Below are positions 1 to 5,202 of a stretch of DNA of 6,323 nt, piece after piece. Source of the stretch: Spirochaetia bacterium (GTDB lineage: Bacteria > Spirochaetota > Spirochaetia > PWKH01). A model generated the notes under the pieces. The model ran no database searches. It was not told the DNA's origin and saw only the letters and a list, made by a program, of their open reading frames with translations. A program made the position numbers and the translations under genes. The stretch covers positions 1 to 6,323 of the forward strand of contig JAIPFU010000101.1 in the NCBI GenBank assembly GCA_021736505.1, read 5' to 3'. How positions within the stretch are numbered: position 1 is the stretch's first letter; each line of letters starts with the position of its first letter.

Positions 1-13
1 GTTGCCCGGTTAA

Positions 14-86
14 TGAGCCGCACAGGGTTCGAACCTGTGACCCACGCCTTAAAAGGGCGTTGCTCTACCAACTGAGCTAGCGGCCC
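14..86 (-). tRNA. tRNA-Lys, anticodon TTT
   Basis: Read on the minus strand, this folds as a complete 73-nt tRNA. The acceptor stem GGGCCGC pairs with GCGGCTC (one G-U), and the D arm is GCTC...GAGC. The anticodon stem ACGCC/GGCGT encloses the loop CTTTTAA, so the anticodon is TTT, decoding lysine AAA/AAG. The T arm is ACAGG-TTCGAAC-CCTGT. The discriminator base is A and is followed by TTA, so the 3' CCA is not encoded and must be added by tRNA nucleotidyltransferase. The gene lies downstream of yifB on the same strand but has its own promoter. Only 13 bases remain to its 3' side, so its terminator or a following tRNA is outside the window. Confidence 0.97.
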
Positions 87-106
87 ATCTCTTGATGACG
101 ATGTGG

Positions 107-135
107 AATATAACAAAGTGCCATGAAAGTGTCAA
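107..135 (-). promoter_or_regulatory. tRNA-Lys promoter (sigma70 type)
   Basis: On the minus strand a perfect -35 TTGACA (130-135), a 17-base spacer and a -10 TATATT (107-112, 5 of 6) lie just upstream of the tRNA. Transcription should start near position 100, leaving a short 5' leader for RNase P to remove. The promoter fills the 82-base gap between the yifB stop codon and the tRNA, so the tRNA does not depend on read-through from yifB. I see no clear terminator for yifB in this gap. Confidence 0.85.
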
Positions 136-168
136 CACTAAATGCAGCTTAATGTTATTTTATTTTCT

Positions 169-1914
169 TTATGCATGAATATTTTTCCAGTAATAATCTC
201 CATCTCCATATTTTCTGTAAAATAAGGATTCAGCAATATGCTCCTCCTGAATAATTTCAGAGTTTTCATAGTCTGCGATAGTTCGTGCAACTTTGATTAT
301 ACTATGTGAAGCTCTGACGGAAAATTCAAAATACTCTAACGAATGATCGTATAGCTTCTTAGCGCCTCTATCCATTATACAGTAAGTAGTAATTTGATTA
401 AAAGGCATCTGTTCATTTTTATTAAAAGGACTGTTTTTAAACCTGTTTCGCTGAATTTTTCCGGCAGACTCAATTCGTGCTTTTTTTGCAATAAAGTTTT
501 CCTTTAGTTTTACTATTTCTTTTGGTTCTAGTTCATTTTCCTTGTTAAACGTATTGTTTTCACTGCAAGCAGGTATCCCGCCCAGCTCATTTTCTCCAAT
601 AACTTGTGCAATTTTATTTTTTTTATCAAGAATTTCAGGCAAGTCTAATTTTTGTGATGCAATACTTCCAGAATTTTCTACAGGAACCCGTATAGGTATG
701 CGATCTAAAAGAGGATTCCCAATTCTTTTCCAATAACGGTGAATGTCTTGAGGTTTGCACAAACAAGCTTGCTGTACAAGACCAAGCTGTCCGCAGGGGC
801 AGGGATTCATGTTCATGATTAGTTGAAAATGAGAAGGAAACCAAAACCATCTTCCGTTTCTCATGAATTCAACCCTCCTTTGTTCGAGGGGTTCACGAAG
901 ACTTTGAAGAGCAGCTCTGCTGAACTCAGGGGCTTCATCGATAATCAGTAAGCCCTTGTGGGCTAGGGAAATTTCTCCTGGCCTAATATTTTTACCGCCG
1001 CCAAGCATCATCTCTTTTGTAGTACTATGATGCGGCATGCGGACTGGAGGGCGTTTATTTTCAAATTGCTGGATTTCATCAGCTTTTTCTGCTGCAGAAT
1101 AGATTTGAATTACTTCCTGGATTTCATCAGGAAGTAAATTGGGAAGTAACTGCCCGAGTACTTCCGCAGATATTGTTTTGCCGCAGCCCGGCGGTCCGAA
1201 CAAAAGGACATGGTGTCCCCCTGCAGCTGCAATAGTAAGTGCCCGTTTTACAGCATCTAGCCCAATTATTTCTTCAAAATCAATATGAACTGGTGCTTTA
1301 TTAATGAAGCTGGAATCGGAATAGACCTTAGTCTGTAATCTTCTTTTCTCTTTATGCACAACGGTGGAACTCGGCATAGCATTCTTCCACTCTTCCACAA
1401 GCCCTTTTCTGTAAAGTAGACTTAATTTAGGGAAATCTTTAATTGAAGAAATATTCAGTATATTAGGGATGTTTTTTAAGACATACGAAATATCTTCTTC
1501 AGGAATAACTGCCGCATCTATATCAATTTTCTGAGCCTGTAGAACAGCTCCTGCCGCACCTTGGACTGACCTTACATCACCAGACAGATCAAGTTCGCCT
1601 GCTATAAGAATTTTTTTAACAGATTCTCCAAAGTTTATTATTCCTGAAGCATGGAGAACTGCGGCAGCAATAGCAAGATCCAGCGAGGCTCCTTCCTTTT
1701 TCATATCCGCTGGAGCAAGATTTACAAGTACTCTTTCCCGAGGGAAATGAAGCCCGGCATTCCTTATTGCAGTTCTGACCCTATCCCTGGCTTCCCGTAC
1801 AGCACTGTCAGGTAAACCGATAATATCAAAGCCGGGAATACCTTTTCTAATATCCACTTCTACCTCTATAAAATCACCGGAAAATCCTCTGTTTATGAAT
1901 CCTAGTATAGTCAC
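169..1914 (-). CDS. comM: YifB/ComM-family Mg-chelatase-like AAA+ ATPase
   Basis: 581 residues in the usual YifB/ComM layout. An N-terminal ChlI/Lon-protease-like domain (about 1-165) carries the signature GLPDSAVREARDRVR near 33-47 and NLAPADMKKEG near 65-75. The AAA+ domain follows, with Walker A GPPGCGKT (240-247), Walker B LLIIDEAPE (322-330, D326/E327), a paired-cysteine cluster PCPCG/CLC (C372, C374, C384, C386) and PLLDR (401-405). A C-terminal helical part contains KVARTIADYENSEII (541-555). In gammaproteobacteria ComM is a hexameric branch-migration helicase that helps integrate DNA during transformation; a role here is inferred from family only. Members are usually about 500-510 residues; the excess is a low-complexity, charged stretch at about 415-475 between PLLDR and the C-terminal helices. 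The start is GTG (1912-1914), chosen because a strong AAAAGGAGG Shine-Dalgarno (1920-1928) lies 5 bases upstream and the N-terminus matches the family. Confidence 0.95.
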   Translation of the reverse strand: MTILGFINRGFSGDFIEVEVDIRKGIPGFDIIGLPDSAVREARDRVRTAIRNAGLHFPRERVLVNLAPADMKKEGASLDLAIAAAVLHASGIINFGESVKKILIAGELDLSGDVRSVQGAAGAVLQAQKIDIDAAVIPEEDISYVLKNIPNILNISSIKDFPKLSLLYRKGLVEEWKNAMPSSTVVHKEKRRLQTKVYSDSSFINKAPVHIDFEEIIGLDAVKRALTIAAAGGHHVLLFGPPGCGKTISAEVLGQLLPNLLPDEIQEVIQIYSAAEKADEIQQFENKRPPVRMPHHSTTKEMMLGGGKNIRPGEISLAHKGLLIIDEAPEFSRAALQSLREPLEQRRVEFMRNGRWFWFPSHFQLIMNMNPCPCGQLGLVQQACLCKPQDIHRYWKRIGNPLLDRIPIRVPVENSGSIASQKLDLPEILDKKNKIAQVIGENELGGIPACSENNTFNKENELEPKEIVKLKENFIAKKARIESAGKIQRNRFKNSPFNKNEQMPFNQITTYCIMDRGAKKLYDHSLEYFEFSVRASHSIIKVARTIADYENSEIIQEEHIAESLFYRKYGDGDYYWKNIHA

Positions 1915-1919
1915 ATAAG

Positions 1920-1928
1920 CCTCCTTTT
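1920..1928 (-). promoter_or_regulatory. Shine-Dalgarno deciding the GTG start of yifB
   Basis: On the minus strand AAAAGGAGG ends 5 bases before GTG (1912-1914). The ATG overlapping that GTG (1914-1916) reads ATGTGA and stops at once, so GTG is the true start. Confidence 0.85.
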
Positions 1929-1968
1929 GAATATGTATGTATCATTACCCCTTACCCCTTTAGACGTA

Positions 1969-1985
1969 TTGTTTTATGAAAACAA
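1969..1985. repeat. 17-base AT-rich palindrome upstream of yifB
   Basis: TTGTTTT-ATG-AAAACAA is a perfect 7-base inverted repeat around 3 bases, 55-71 bases upstream of the yifB GTG. It could be a repressor operator or a weak RNA hairpin; in A+T-rich DNA such palindromes can also arise by chance. Confidence 0.4.
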
Positions 1986-2007
1986 AAATTGAAAGCAGGG
2001 GTATTGC

Positions 2008-2027
2008 CAATGTGAAGTATCACATTG
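2008..2027. promoter_or_regulatory. Perfect 20-base palindrome, CRP/FNR-like operator candidate
   Basis: CAATGTGA-AGTA-TCACATTG is an 8-base perfect inverted repeat around a 4-base centre. The half-site TGTGA/TCACA is that of CRP-family regulators, but E. coli CRP sites have 6 central bases rather than 4; FNR sites have 4 but a different half-site. The centre lies about 103 bases upstream of the yifB start. As RNA it would form an 8-bp hairpin, but no U-tract follows on either strand, so an intrinsic terminator is less likely than an operator. Confidence 0.5.
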
Positions 2028-2032
2028 AAGAT

Positions 2033-2058
2033 AGAGCTTTTAAATTGAGCTTCTAAAT
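2033..2058. repeat. 13-base tandem duplication
   Basis: AGAGCTTTTAAAT (2033-2045) is followed directly by TGAGCTTCTAAAT (2046-2058), 11 of 13 bases identical. It lies next to the 20-base palindrome. It looks like a slippage or short-duplication product; no function is evident. Confidence 0.6.
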
Positions 2059-2165
2059 GATAAATACATAAAAAAAGGGGAATTTGATTTACATTTTTTA
2101 GGATTCACATGAAAAAAGCGAGAAAAAAACTTATATAATAAAAAGATTTGCTATATTTAAAAAAA

Positions 2166-2272
2166 GACTTGGAAAGACTAGGTAAGAATAGGTAAGCTAG
2201 GTAAGACTTGGAAGGACTAGAGGAAGGATTAGTAAGAAGACTTGAAGAAACACTTGTTAAAGATTTGGGAAG
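2166..2272. repeat. Degenerate decamer array, consensus GACTWGGWAA
   Basis: About ten head-to-tail units of 9-12 bases. They run GACTTGGAAA, GACTAGGTAA, GAATAGGTAA, GCTAGGTAA, GACTTGGAAG, then GACTAGAGGAAG, GATTAGTAAGAA, GACTTGAAGAAA, CACTTGTTAAA, GATTTGGGAAG. The left five units are the best conserved and divergence rises to the right. The period is near one DNA helical turn and is not a multiple of three, so the array is not coding. It lies in the rnhA 3' flank and upstream of yifB. It could be a cluster of protein-binding sites, an intrinsically bent purine-rich tract, or a decaying slippage product. Confidence 0.75.
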
Positions 2273-2316
2273 CCTGGAAATCAATCAATTGGGAAGCCCC
2301 CAGTAATCAATCAATT
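2267..2316. repeat. 24/26-base tandem repeat overlapping the rnhA stop
   Basis: Copy one (2267-2290) and copy two (2291-2316) both begin GGGAAGCC and end AATCAATCAATT, with a variable middle (TGGA versus CCCAGT). Copy two includes the last codons and TGA stop of rnhA, so copy one looks like a duplicated 3' gene end. Confidence 0.75.
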
Positions 2317-2771
2317 ATTTTCAGCTTGAATTGTTCTATTTGATCCTGAACCATTCTATCACAGGTTTCATTCAGTTCAACTCCCGCATGCCCCGGTACC
2401 CAGTCCCAATTAGGGCGAATAATATCATCAAGTTCCTTAAGCTGCATCCAGAACTCTTTGTTCTTAACCGCTTTTTTTGCTGCAGTTTTCCAATTGTTCT
2501 TAAGCCACTTATGGATCCAGTTAGTTATGCCCTGTTTTACATATTGCGAGTCCGTATGAAGGGTAATTGTTCCCTTTCTATCTTCAAGCTGTGAATCCAC
2601 AAAGCGTAAAGCTTCTATTACAGCTTGGAGCTCCATCTGGTTATTGGTAGTATTTGTCTTTCCGCCGGAAGAACGAACTAATTCATTACCCATTTGGACT
2701 ACGTACGCCCAACCGCCAGGACCAGGATTTCCAGAACATCCGCCATCTGTGTAGATCTCTATATTAGCCAT
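2307..2771 (-). CDS. rnhA: Ribonuclease HI
   Basis: 154 residues, the normal length for bacterial RNase HI, which cuts the RNA strand of RNA-DNA hybrids during replication and R-loop removal. All active-site residues are present: D9 in YTDGGCSGNPGPGGW, E47 in NNQMELQAV, D74 in LHTDSQYV and D138 near the C-terminus, plus H128 in VPGHAGVE. The basic, Trp-rich helix region WIHKWLKNNWKTAAKK (85-100) matches the hybrid-binding handle of the E. coli-type enzyme. The start ATG (2769-2771) places D9 where the family has it. No Shine-Dalgarno precedes it, and the best promoter is almost on top of the start. The gene is divergent from upp, and its stop lies inside a tandem repeat. Identification is secure. 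Confidence 0.97.
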   Translation of the reverse strand: MANIEIYTDGGCSGNPGPGGWAYVVQMGNELVRSSGGKTNTTNNQMELQAVIEALRFVDSQLEDRKGTITLHTDSQYVKQGITNWIHKWLKNNWKTAAKKAVKNKEFWMQLKELDDIIRPNWDWVPGHAGVELNETCDRMVQDQIEQFKLKIID

Positions 2772-2778
2772 GCATTGG

Positions 2779-2807
2779 ATGATACGTCATGTAATTATAG
2801 GGGTCAA
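2779..2807 (-). promoter_or_regulatory. rnhA promoter giving a near-leaderless transcript
   Basis: On the minus strand TTGACC (2802-2807, 5 of 6), a 17-base spacer and TATCAT (2779-2784, 5 of 6) form a good sigma70 promoter. Initiation 6-7 bases downstream would fall at about 2772, right at the ATG (2771). A second -10-like TATAAT (2794-2799) exists, but its -35 (TTTTCA, 2817-2822) is weak; it would give a leader of about 15 nt, also without Shine-Dalgarno. Confidence 0.65.
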
Positions 2808-2906
2808 TAGTTCTTATGAAAAACAAAGACAAATTTAAGGATTTTAAATACAGAATCATACAAAAACCTCGTAAAAGTTCTTGAATAAGATCTAATGGTA
2901 AAAAGA

Positions 2907-2947
2907 ATGATTATTTGCTTGTACTGGGCAGGATGATTATTTGCTTG
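2907..2947. repeat. 15-base direct repeat pair, 26-base period
   Basis: ATGATTATTTGCTTG occurs at 2907-2921 and again, identical, at 2933-2947, 35-75 bases upstream of the candidate upp -10. Pairs of exact repeats just upstream of a promoter can be operator or activator sites, but an accidental duplication is equally possible. Each copy starts with ATG, opening two tiny reading frames that both begin MIICL. Confidence 0.65.
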
Positions 2948-2978
2948 GATCATTTTAGTGGCAATCATAATAAAATAA

Positions 2979-2987
2979 TGGTATAGT
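2979..2987 (+). promoter_or_regulatory. Candidate upp operon promoter (extended -10)
   Basis: TGG-TATAGT combines a TGn extension with a 5-of-6 -10 hexamer (2982-2987). The -35 position (TGGCAA, 2959-2964) is poor, as is common for extended -10 promoters. It predicts a leader of about 120 nt before upp that contains the 13-base duplication. Confidence 0.45.
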
Positions 2988-3060
2988 CTAATGGATTAAA
3001 CACAATTAAAGTGCACATTTTAAGTGTATTTACATAGTAAAGAAGTTGAAATATTACGTA

Positions 3061-3086
3061 AGCTAAGATAGTGAGCTAAGATAGTG
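3061..3086. repeat. Perfect 13-base tandem duplication before upp
   Basis: AGCTAAGATAGTG occurs twice, back to back (3061-3073, 3074-3086), ending 29 bases before the upp start codon and 15 bases before its Shine-Dalgarno. It would lie in the mRNA leader if transcription starts near 2994. Exact identity suggests a recent event or selection. Confidence 0.8.
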
Positions 3087-3115
3087 CATACGATAAAAAT
3101 CAGGAGGAGCAGATA

Positions 3116-4183
3116 ATGTCAAATAAAATAATCCTTACAGCCGAAGACCTTGACGGATATCTGACAAAACAGGATAAGAAAAACATAGATGAACTTAATG
3201 AATATTATTCTGAAGCAATGAAATACTCTGAAATCATGTCCGGCAGAAGTTATGAAAAGAAAATTGCTGAAGCCAAAAATAGCATGATTAAAATTTACGA
3301 TAAAATGGGTAAAAGAATGCATGAAATTGCAAATGCAGAAAAAGCCCTTAATGTCTATTCCTTCAAAACACCTCGGGAAACACATGGAGAGGCCTCACGG
3401 CTCATAGCAAAACTCAGAAATCCTGAAACACAGCATGATGAATTTGTTTATTACATTCAAAGAGCTTATGAATTACTATTCAATCTTACATTTAATGATA
3501 ATTCCATGCATGAAAAAAACTATCTTATTACAGAAACCCCGGTGGATATTCCTTTACAGAATTATGCCGTACACAAAATCCCTGATGTTGATGAGCAGAT
3601 TGAGAATTCTGTCATTTGCGTAATGCTGCGCGGAGCTTTGCTGCCTTCGATGATATTGAGCAAGGAGATTCAGGAATATTCCTCATCGAGTTATGTCCCT
3701 CCATTCTCATTATTCAGAATAAAACGGGATGATTCAAAAAAAGAGTATAATATGGAATACATACTGGACTTGGGCAAATCCTTTTTTACTTTAGACGATC
3801 TTGACGGCAAAGATCTTATTTTTGCTGACCCCATGAATGCTACAGGCGGCAGCCTTGTAACAATAATGAAATACATTTTAGATCAGGGAATTAAACCGAA
3901 ATCAATAAAGTTTATAAATGTCATATCGGCACTGAAAGGTTCATTGCGTGTTATACGGGCTATAGAAAATGTTGAAGTATATACTCTATGGATGGATCCT
4001 GTCCTGAATGAATTGGCCTATATCCTTCCAGGGCTTGGAGATGCTGGTGATCGCCTCAACGGTGTGGATATGGAAGAAAATCCCAGAAATATAATTCAGC
4101 TCATAGCTGATTACGGAAGCAATATTGCTAATCTTTATCGTTCCCAAGTACAGAAAATTGAAGAGACTGTACTTGGTAAATAA
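3116..4183 (+). CDS. upp: Uracil phosphoribosyltransferase with N- and C-terminal extensions
   Basis: 355 residues. UPRT converts uracil plus PRPP to UMP in pyrimidine salvage in the cytoplasm. The core is clear: LRGALLPSM (171-179), corresponding to the family's LRAG segment; the PRPP-binding loop LIFADPMNATGGSLV (234-248); and the uracil-binding motif NELAYILPGLGDAGDRLNG (298-316). Standard bacterial UPRTs are about 208 residues. Here roughly 90 residues precede the first recognisable core helix (ASRLIAKLRNPETQ, 93-106). They are highly charged and probably helical, possibly coiled-coil (about 20-78). About 40 residues follow the uracil-binding motif, where the usual enzyme ends. ATG is preceded by AGGAGG (3102-3107) at an 8-base spacing, so the long N-terminus appears genuine. 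A TPR lipoprotein gene follows after 42 bases, probably in the same operon. UPRT family is secure; uracil specificity is likely, with the extra parts unexplained. Confidence 0.9.
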   Translation: MSNKIILTAEDLDGYLTKQDKKNIDELNEYYSEAMKYSEIMSGRSYEKKIAEAKNSMIKIYDKMGKRMHEIANAEKALNVYSFKTPRETHGEASRLIAKLRNPETQHDEFVYYIQRAYELLFNLTFNDNSMHEKNYLITETPVDIPLQNYAVHKIPDVDEQIENSVICVMLRGALLPSMILSKEIQEYSSSSYVPPFSLFRIKRDDSKKEYNMEYILDLGKSFFTLDDLDGKDLIFADPMNATGGSLVTIMKYILDQGIKPKSIKFINVISALKGSLRVIRAIENVEVYTLWMDPVLNELAYILPGLGDAGDRLNGVDMEENPRNIIQLIADYGSNIANLYRSQVQKIEETVLGK

Positions 4184-4225
4184 TGTTGAAATGCGGAATG
4201 ATTTGGAGTCGGAGAGAATTCATAT

Positions 4226-5140
4226 ATGATGATGCCTAAGCGGTCGCGTTTGATTTATGCAGCCTTCCTTTTTGCTTTTTCAGTATTCGTTTTTTCCAGC
4301 TGTGCTACAGCGGAAAATAATACAGTGCAGGAACTGAGTGAAGTCTATTATAACTTAGGGAATGCATATTTTCAGCTCAAAGATTTTGAAAAAGCTGAAC
4401 GTGCCTATGGTAATTCCCTTTATTACAAGCCTGAATCTTTTCCTTCGGCATATAATTTAAGTGCAGTTTATATAGAGCTTCAGGAGTATGATCAAGCTTT
4501 AGACCTTATCAGAAATCTGCTTACTAGAGATGCAGATAATACGGTATTAATAAAAACCCTTGCAGGAATATATGAAATGCGAGGAAGTACAAGCAAAGCT
4601 TCTTCTCAATATGAAGAGCTTCTTGAAATTGATCCTGGGGATCATGAATCCAGAATTATGCTGATAGAATTATATATGGATACTGAAAAATATGCCGATG
4701 CAGAACGGCATTTGGAATGGTTTAAAGAATACGGGATTTTTACTAAAGAAGTGCTGCTCCTGCTTTGGAAATTTAATGAAAATAGAGAAACTGGTTCCGG
4801 ACTCAGCTGGCTTGAAGAAGCTTTCAGAAAGGATCCAGAGGATTATTCACTTCGAGCAGCGCTGCTGAAAGTATTTTTGGATAATGACTATATTGAAAGA
4901 GCAAAAGCACTTACCTCTCTATCCAGTGAGAATTTGACGAAGGAAAATTCAGCTTCTGAAAAAGATGATATCCCTACTGATCTGCTCTATCAGCTGGCTC
5001 GGTATTATTATCTGACGGGTGACACGGACAAAAGCAGAGAGTATCTTGATTCAGCGCGTAAGCAAGGCTACGATAAGAGAGAAATTCTGAATCTGGAAGA
5101 AAAATTAAATAATGAAGGAGAAGGAGAAGGCGGTGAATAA
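4226..5140 (+). CDS. TPR-repeat lipoprotein
   Basis: 304 residues. The N-terminus is a lipoprotein signal: basic MMMPKRSR, a hydrophobic core (about 9-23), then FVFSSC with lipidated Cys26. The -1 Ser and -3 Phe make a relaxed lipobox of the kind seen in spirochaetes. The mature part is built of tetratricopeptide repeats: clear units at about 39-72 (YNLGNAYFQLKDFEKAERAY), 73-106 (AYNLSAVYIELQEYDQALDL), 107-140 (LAGIYEMRGSTSKASSQYEE), 141-172, and 252-284 (LYQLARYYYLTGDTDKSREY), with a degenerate middle. It ends in an acidic Glu-Gly tail. TPRs bind partner proteins, so a periplasm-facing scaffold is plausible, but the partner is unknown. Shine-Dalgarno GGAGAG (4211-4216) precedes three consecutive ATGs, so the exact start may be any of them. 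It follows upp by 42 bases with no visible promoter, suggesting cotranscription. Confidence 0.88.
   Translation: MMMPKRSRLIYAAFLFAFSVFVFSSCATAENNTVQELSEVYYNLGNAYFQLKDFEKAERAYGNSLYYKPESFPSAYNLSAVYIELQEYDQALDLIRNLLTRDADNTVLIKTLAGIYEMRGSTSKASSQYEELLEIDPGDHESRIMLIELYMDTEKYADAERHLEWFKEYGIFTKEVLLLLWKFNENRETGSGLSWLEEAFRKDPEDYSLRAALLKVFLDNDYIERAKALTSLSSENLTKENSASEKDDIPTDLLYQLARYYYLTGDTDKSREYLDSARKQGYDKREILNLEEKLNNEGEGEGGE
5114..5131 (+). repeat. GAAGGA hexamer repeat at the lipoprotein 3' end
   Basis: Two GAAGGA units and one GAAGGC encode the Glu-Gly tail of the TPR lipoprotein. Gain or loss of a unit keeps the frame and only changes tail length. The run also resembles a ribosome binding site by chance. 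Confidence 0.7.
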
Positions 5141-5183
5141 TATACCGAAATGTACTTTATCTTTTCTTGTACAGATCGGTATA
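5141..5183. terminator. Convergent hairpin between lipoprotein gene and adk
   Basis: Directly after the lipoprotein stop, TATACCGA (5141-5148) pairs with TCGGTATA (5176-5183). Inside it TGTAC (5151-5155) pairs with GTACA (5169-5173), separated by an AA/GA internal loop, around a pyrimidine-rich 13-base loop. It sits exactly in the gap between converging genes, where a bidirectional terminator is expected. Neither strand has a clean U-tract after the stem, so termination could be weak or need Rho. Confidence 0.5.
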
Positions 5184-5202
5184 TACTGTTCTCTTATAGA
5201 CA

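Larger units (their letters stand above)
1915..2306. other. rnhA-yifB intergenic region with repeats, no gene
   Basis: This 392-base spacer lies between two minus-strand genes. From low to high coordinate it contains the yifB ribosome binding site, a 7-base tandem repeat TTACCCC x2 (1945-1958), and a 17-base palindrome (1969-1985). Next come a 20-base palindrome (2008-2027), a 13-base tandem duplication (2033-2058), and an A-rich stretch (about 2068-2165). It ends with a degenerate decamer array (2166-2272) and a 24/26-base tandem repeat running into the rnhA stop (2267-2316). No convincing sigma70 promoter for yifB stands out, so yifB may be read from the rnhA promoter or from an atypical one. 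No intrinsic terminator with a U-tract was seen after rnhA. Confidence 0.7.
2772..3115. other. Divergent rnhA/upp intergenic region
   Basis: This 344-base spacer carries the rnhA promoter on the left, two 15-base direct repeats (2907-2947), an extended -10 candidate for upp (2979-2987), and a small palindrome TTTAC-ATA-GTAAA (3029-3041). A perfect 13-base tandem duplication (3061-3086) and the upp ribosome binding site complete it. The stretch at about 2820-2900 shows nothing recognisable. No gene of credible size is present on either strand. Confidence 0.7.

Noticed and set aside
1..13. Possible start of another tRNA or a terminator after tRNA-Lys
   Set aside because: Thirteen bases are not enough to decide.
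542..850. Open frames on both strands inside yifB
   Set aside because: They overlap a clearly conserved gene in other frames, lack recognisable domains and are shadows.
2109..2138. Nine-residue frame MKKARKKLI with AGGA upstream
   Set aside because: Too short and arises from an A-rich tract; no supporting context.
3119..3876. Open frames overlapping upp in other frames
   Set aside because: The upp frame carries all the conserved motifs; the others are compositional shadows.
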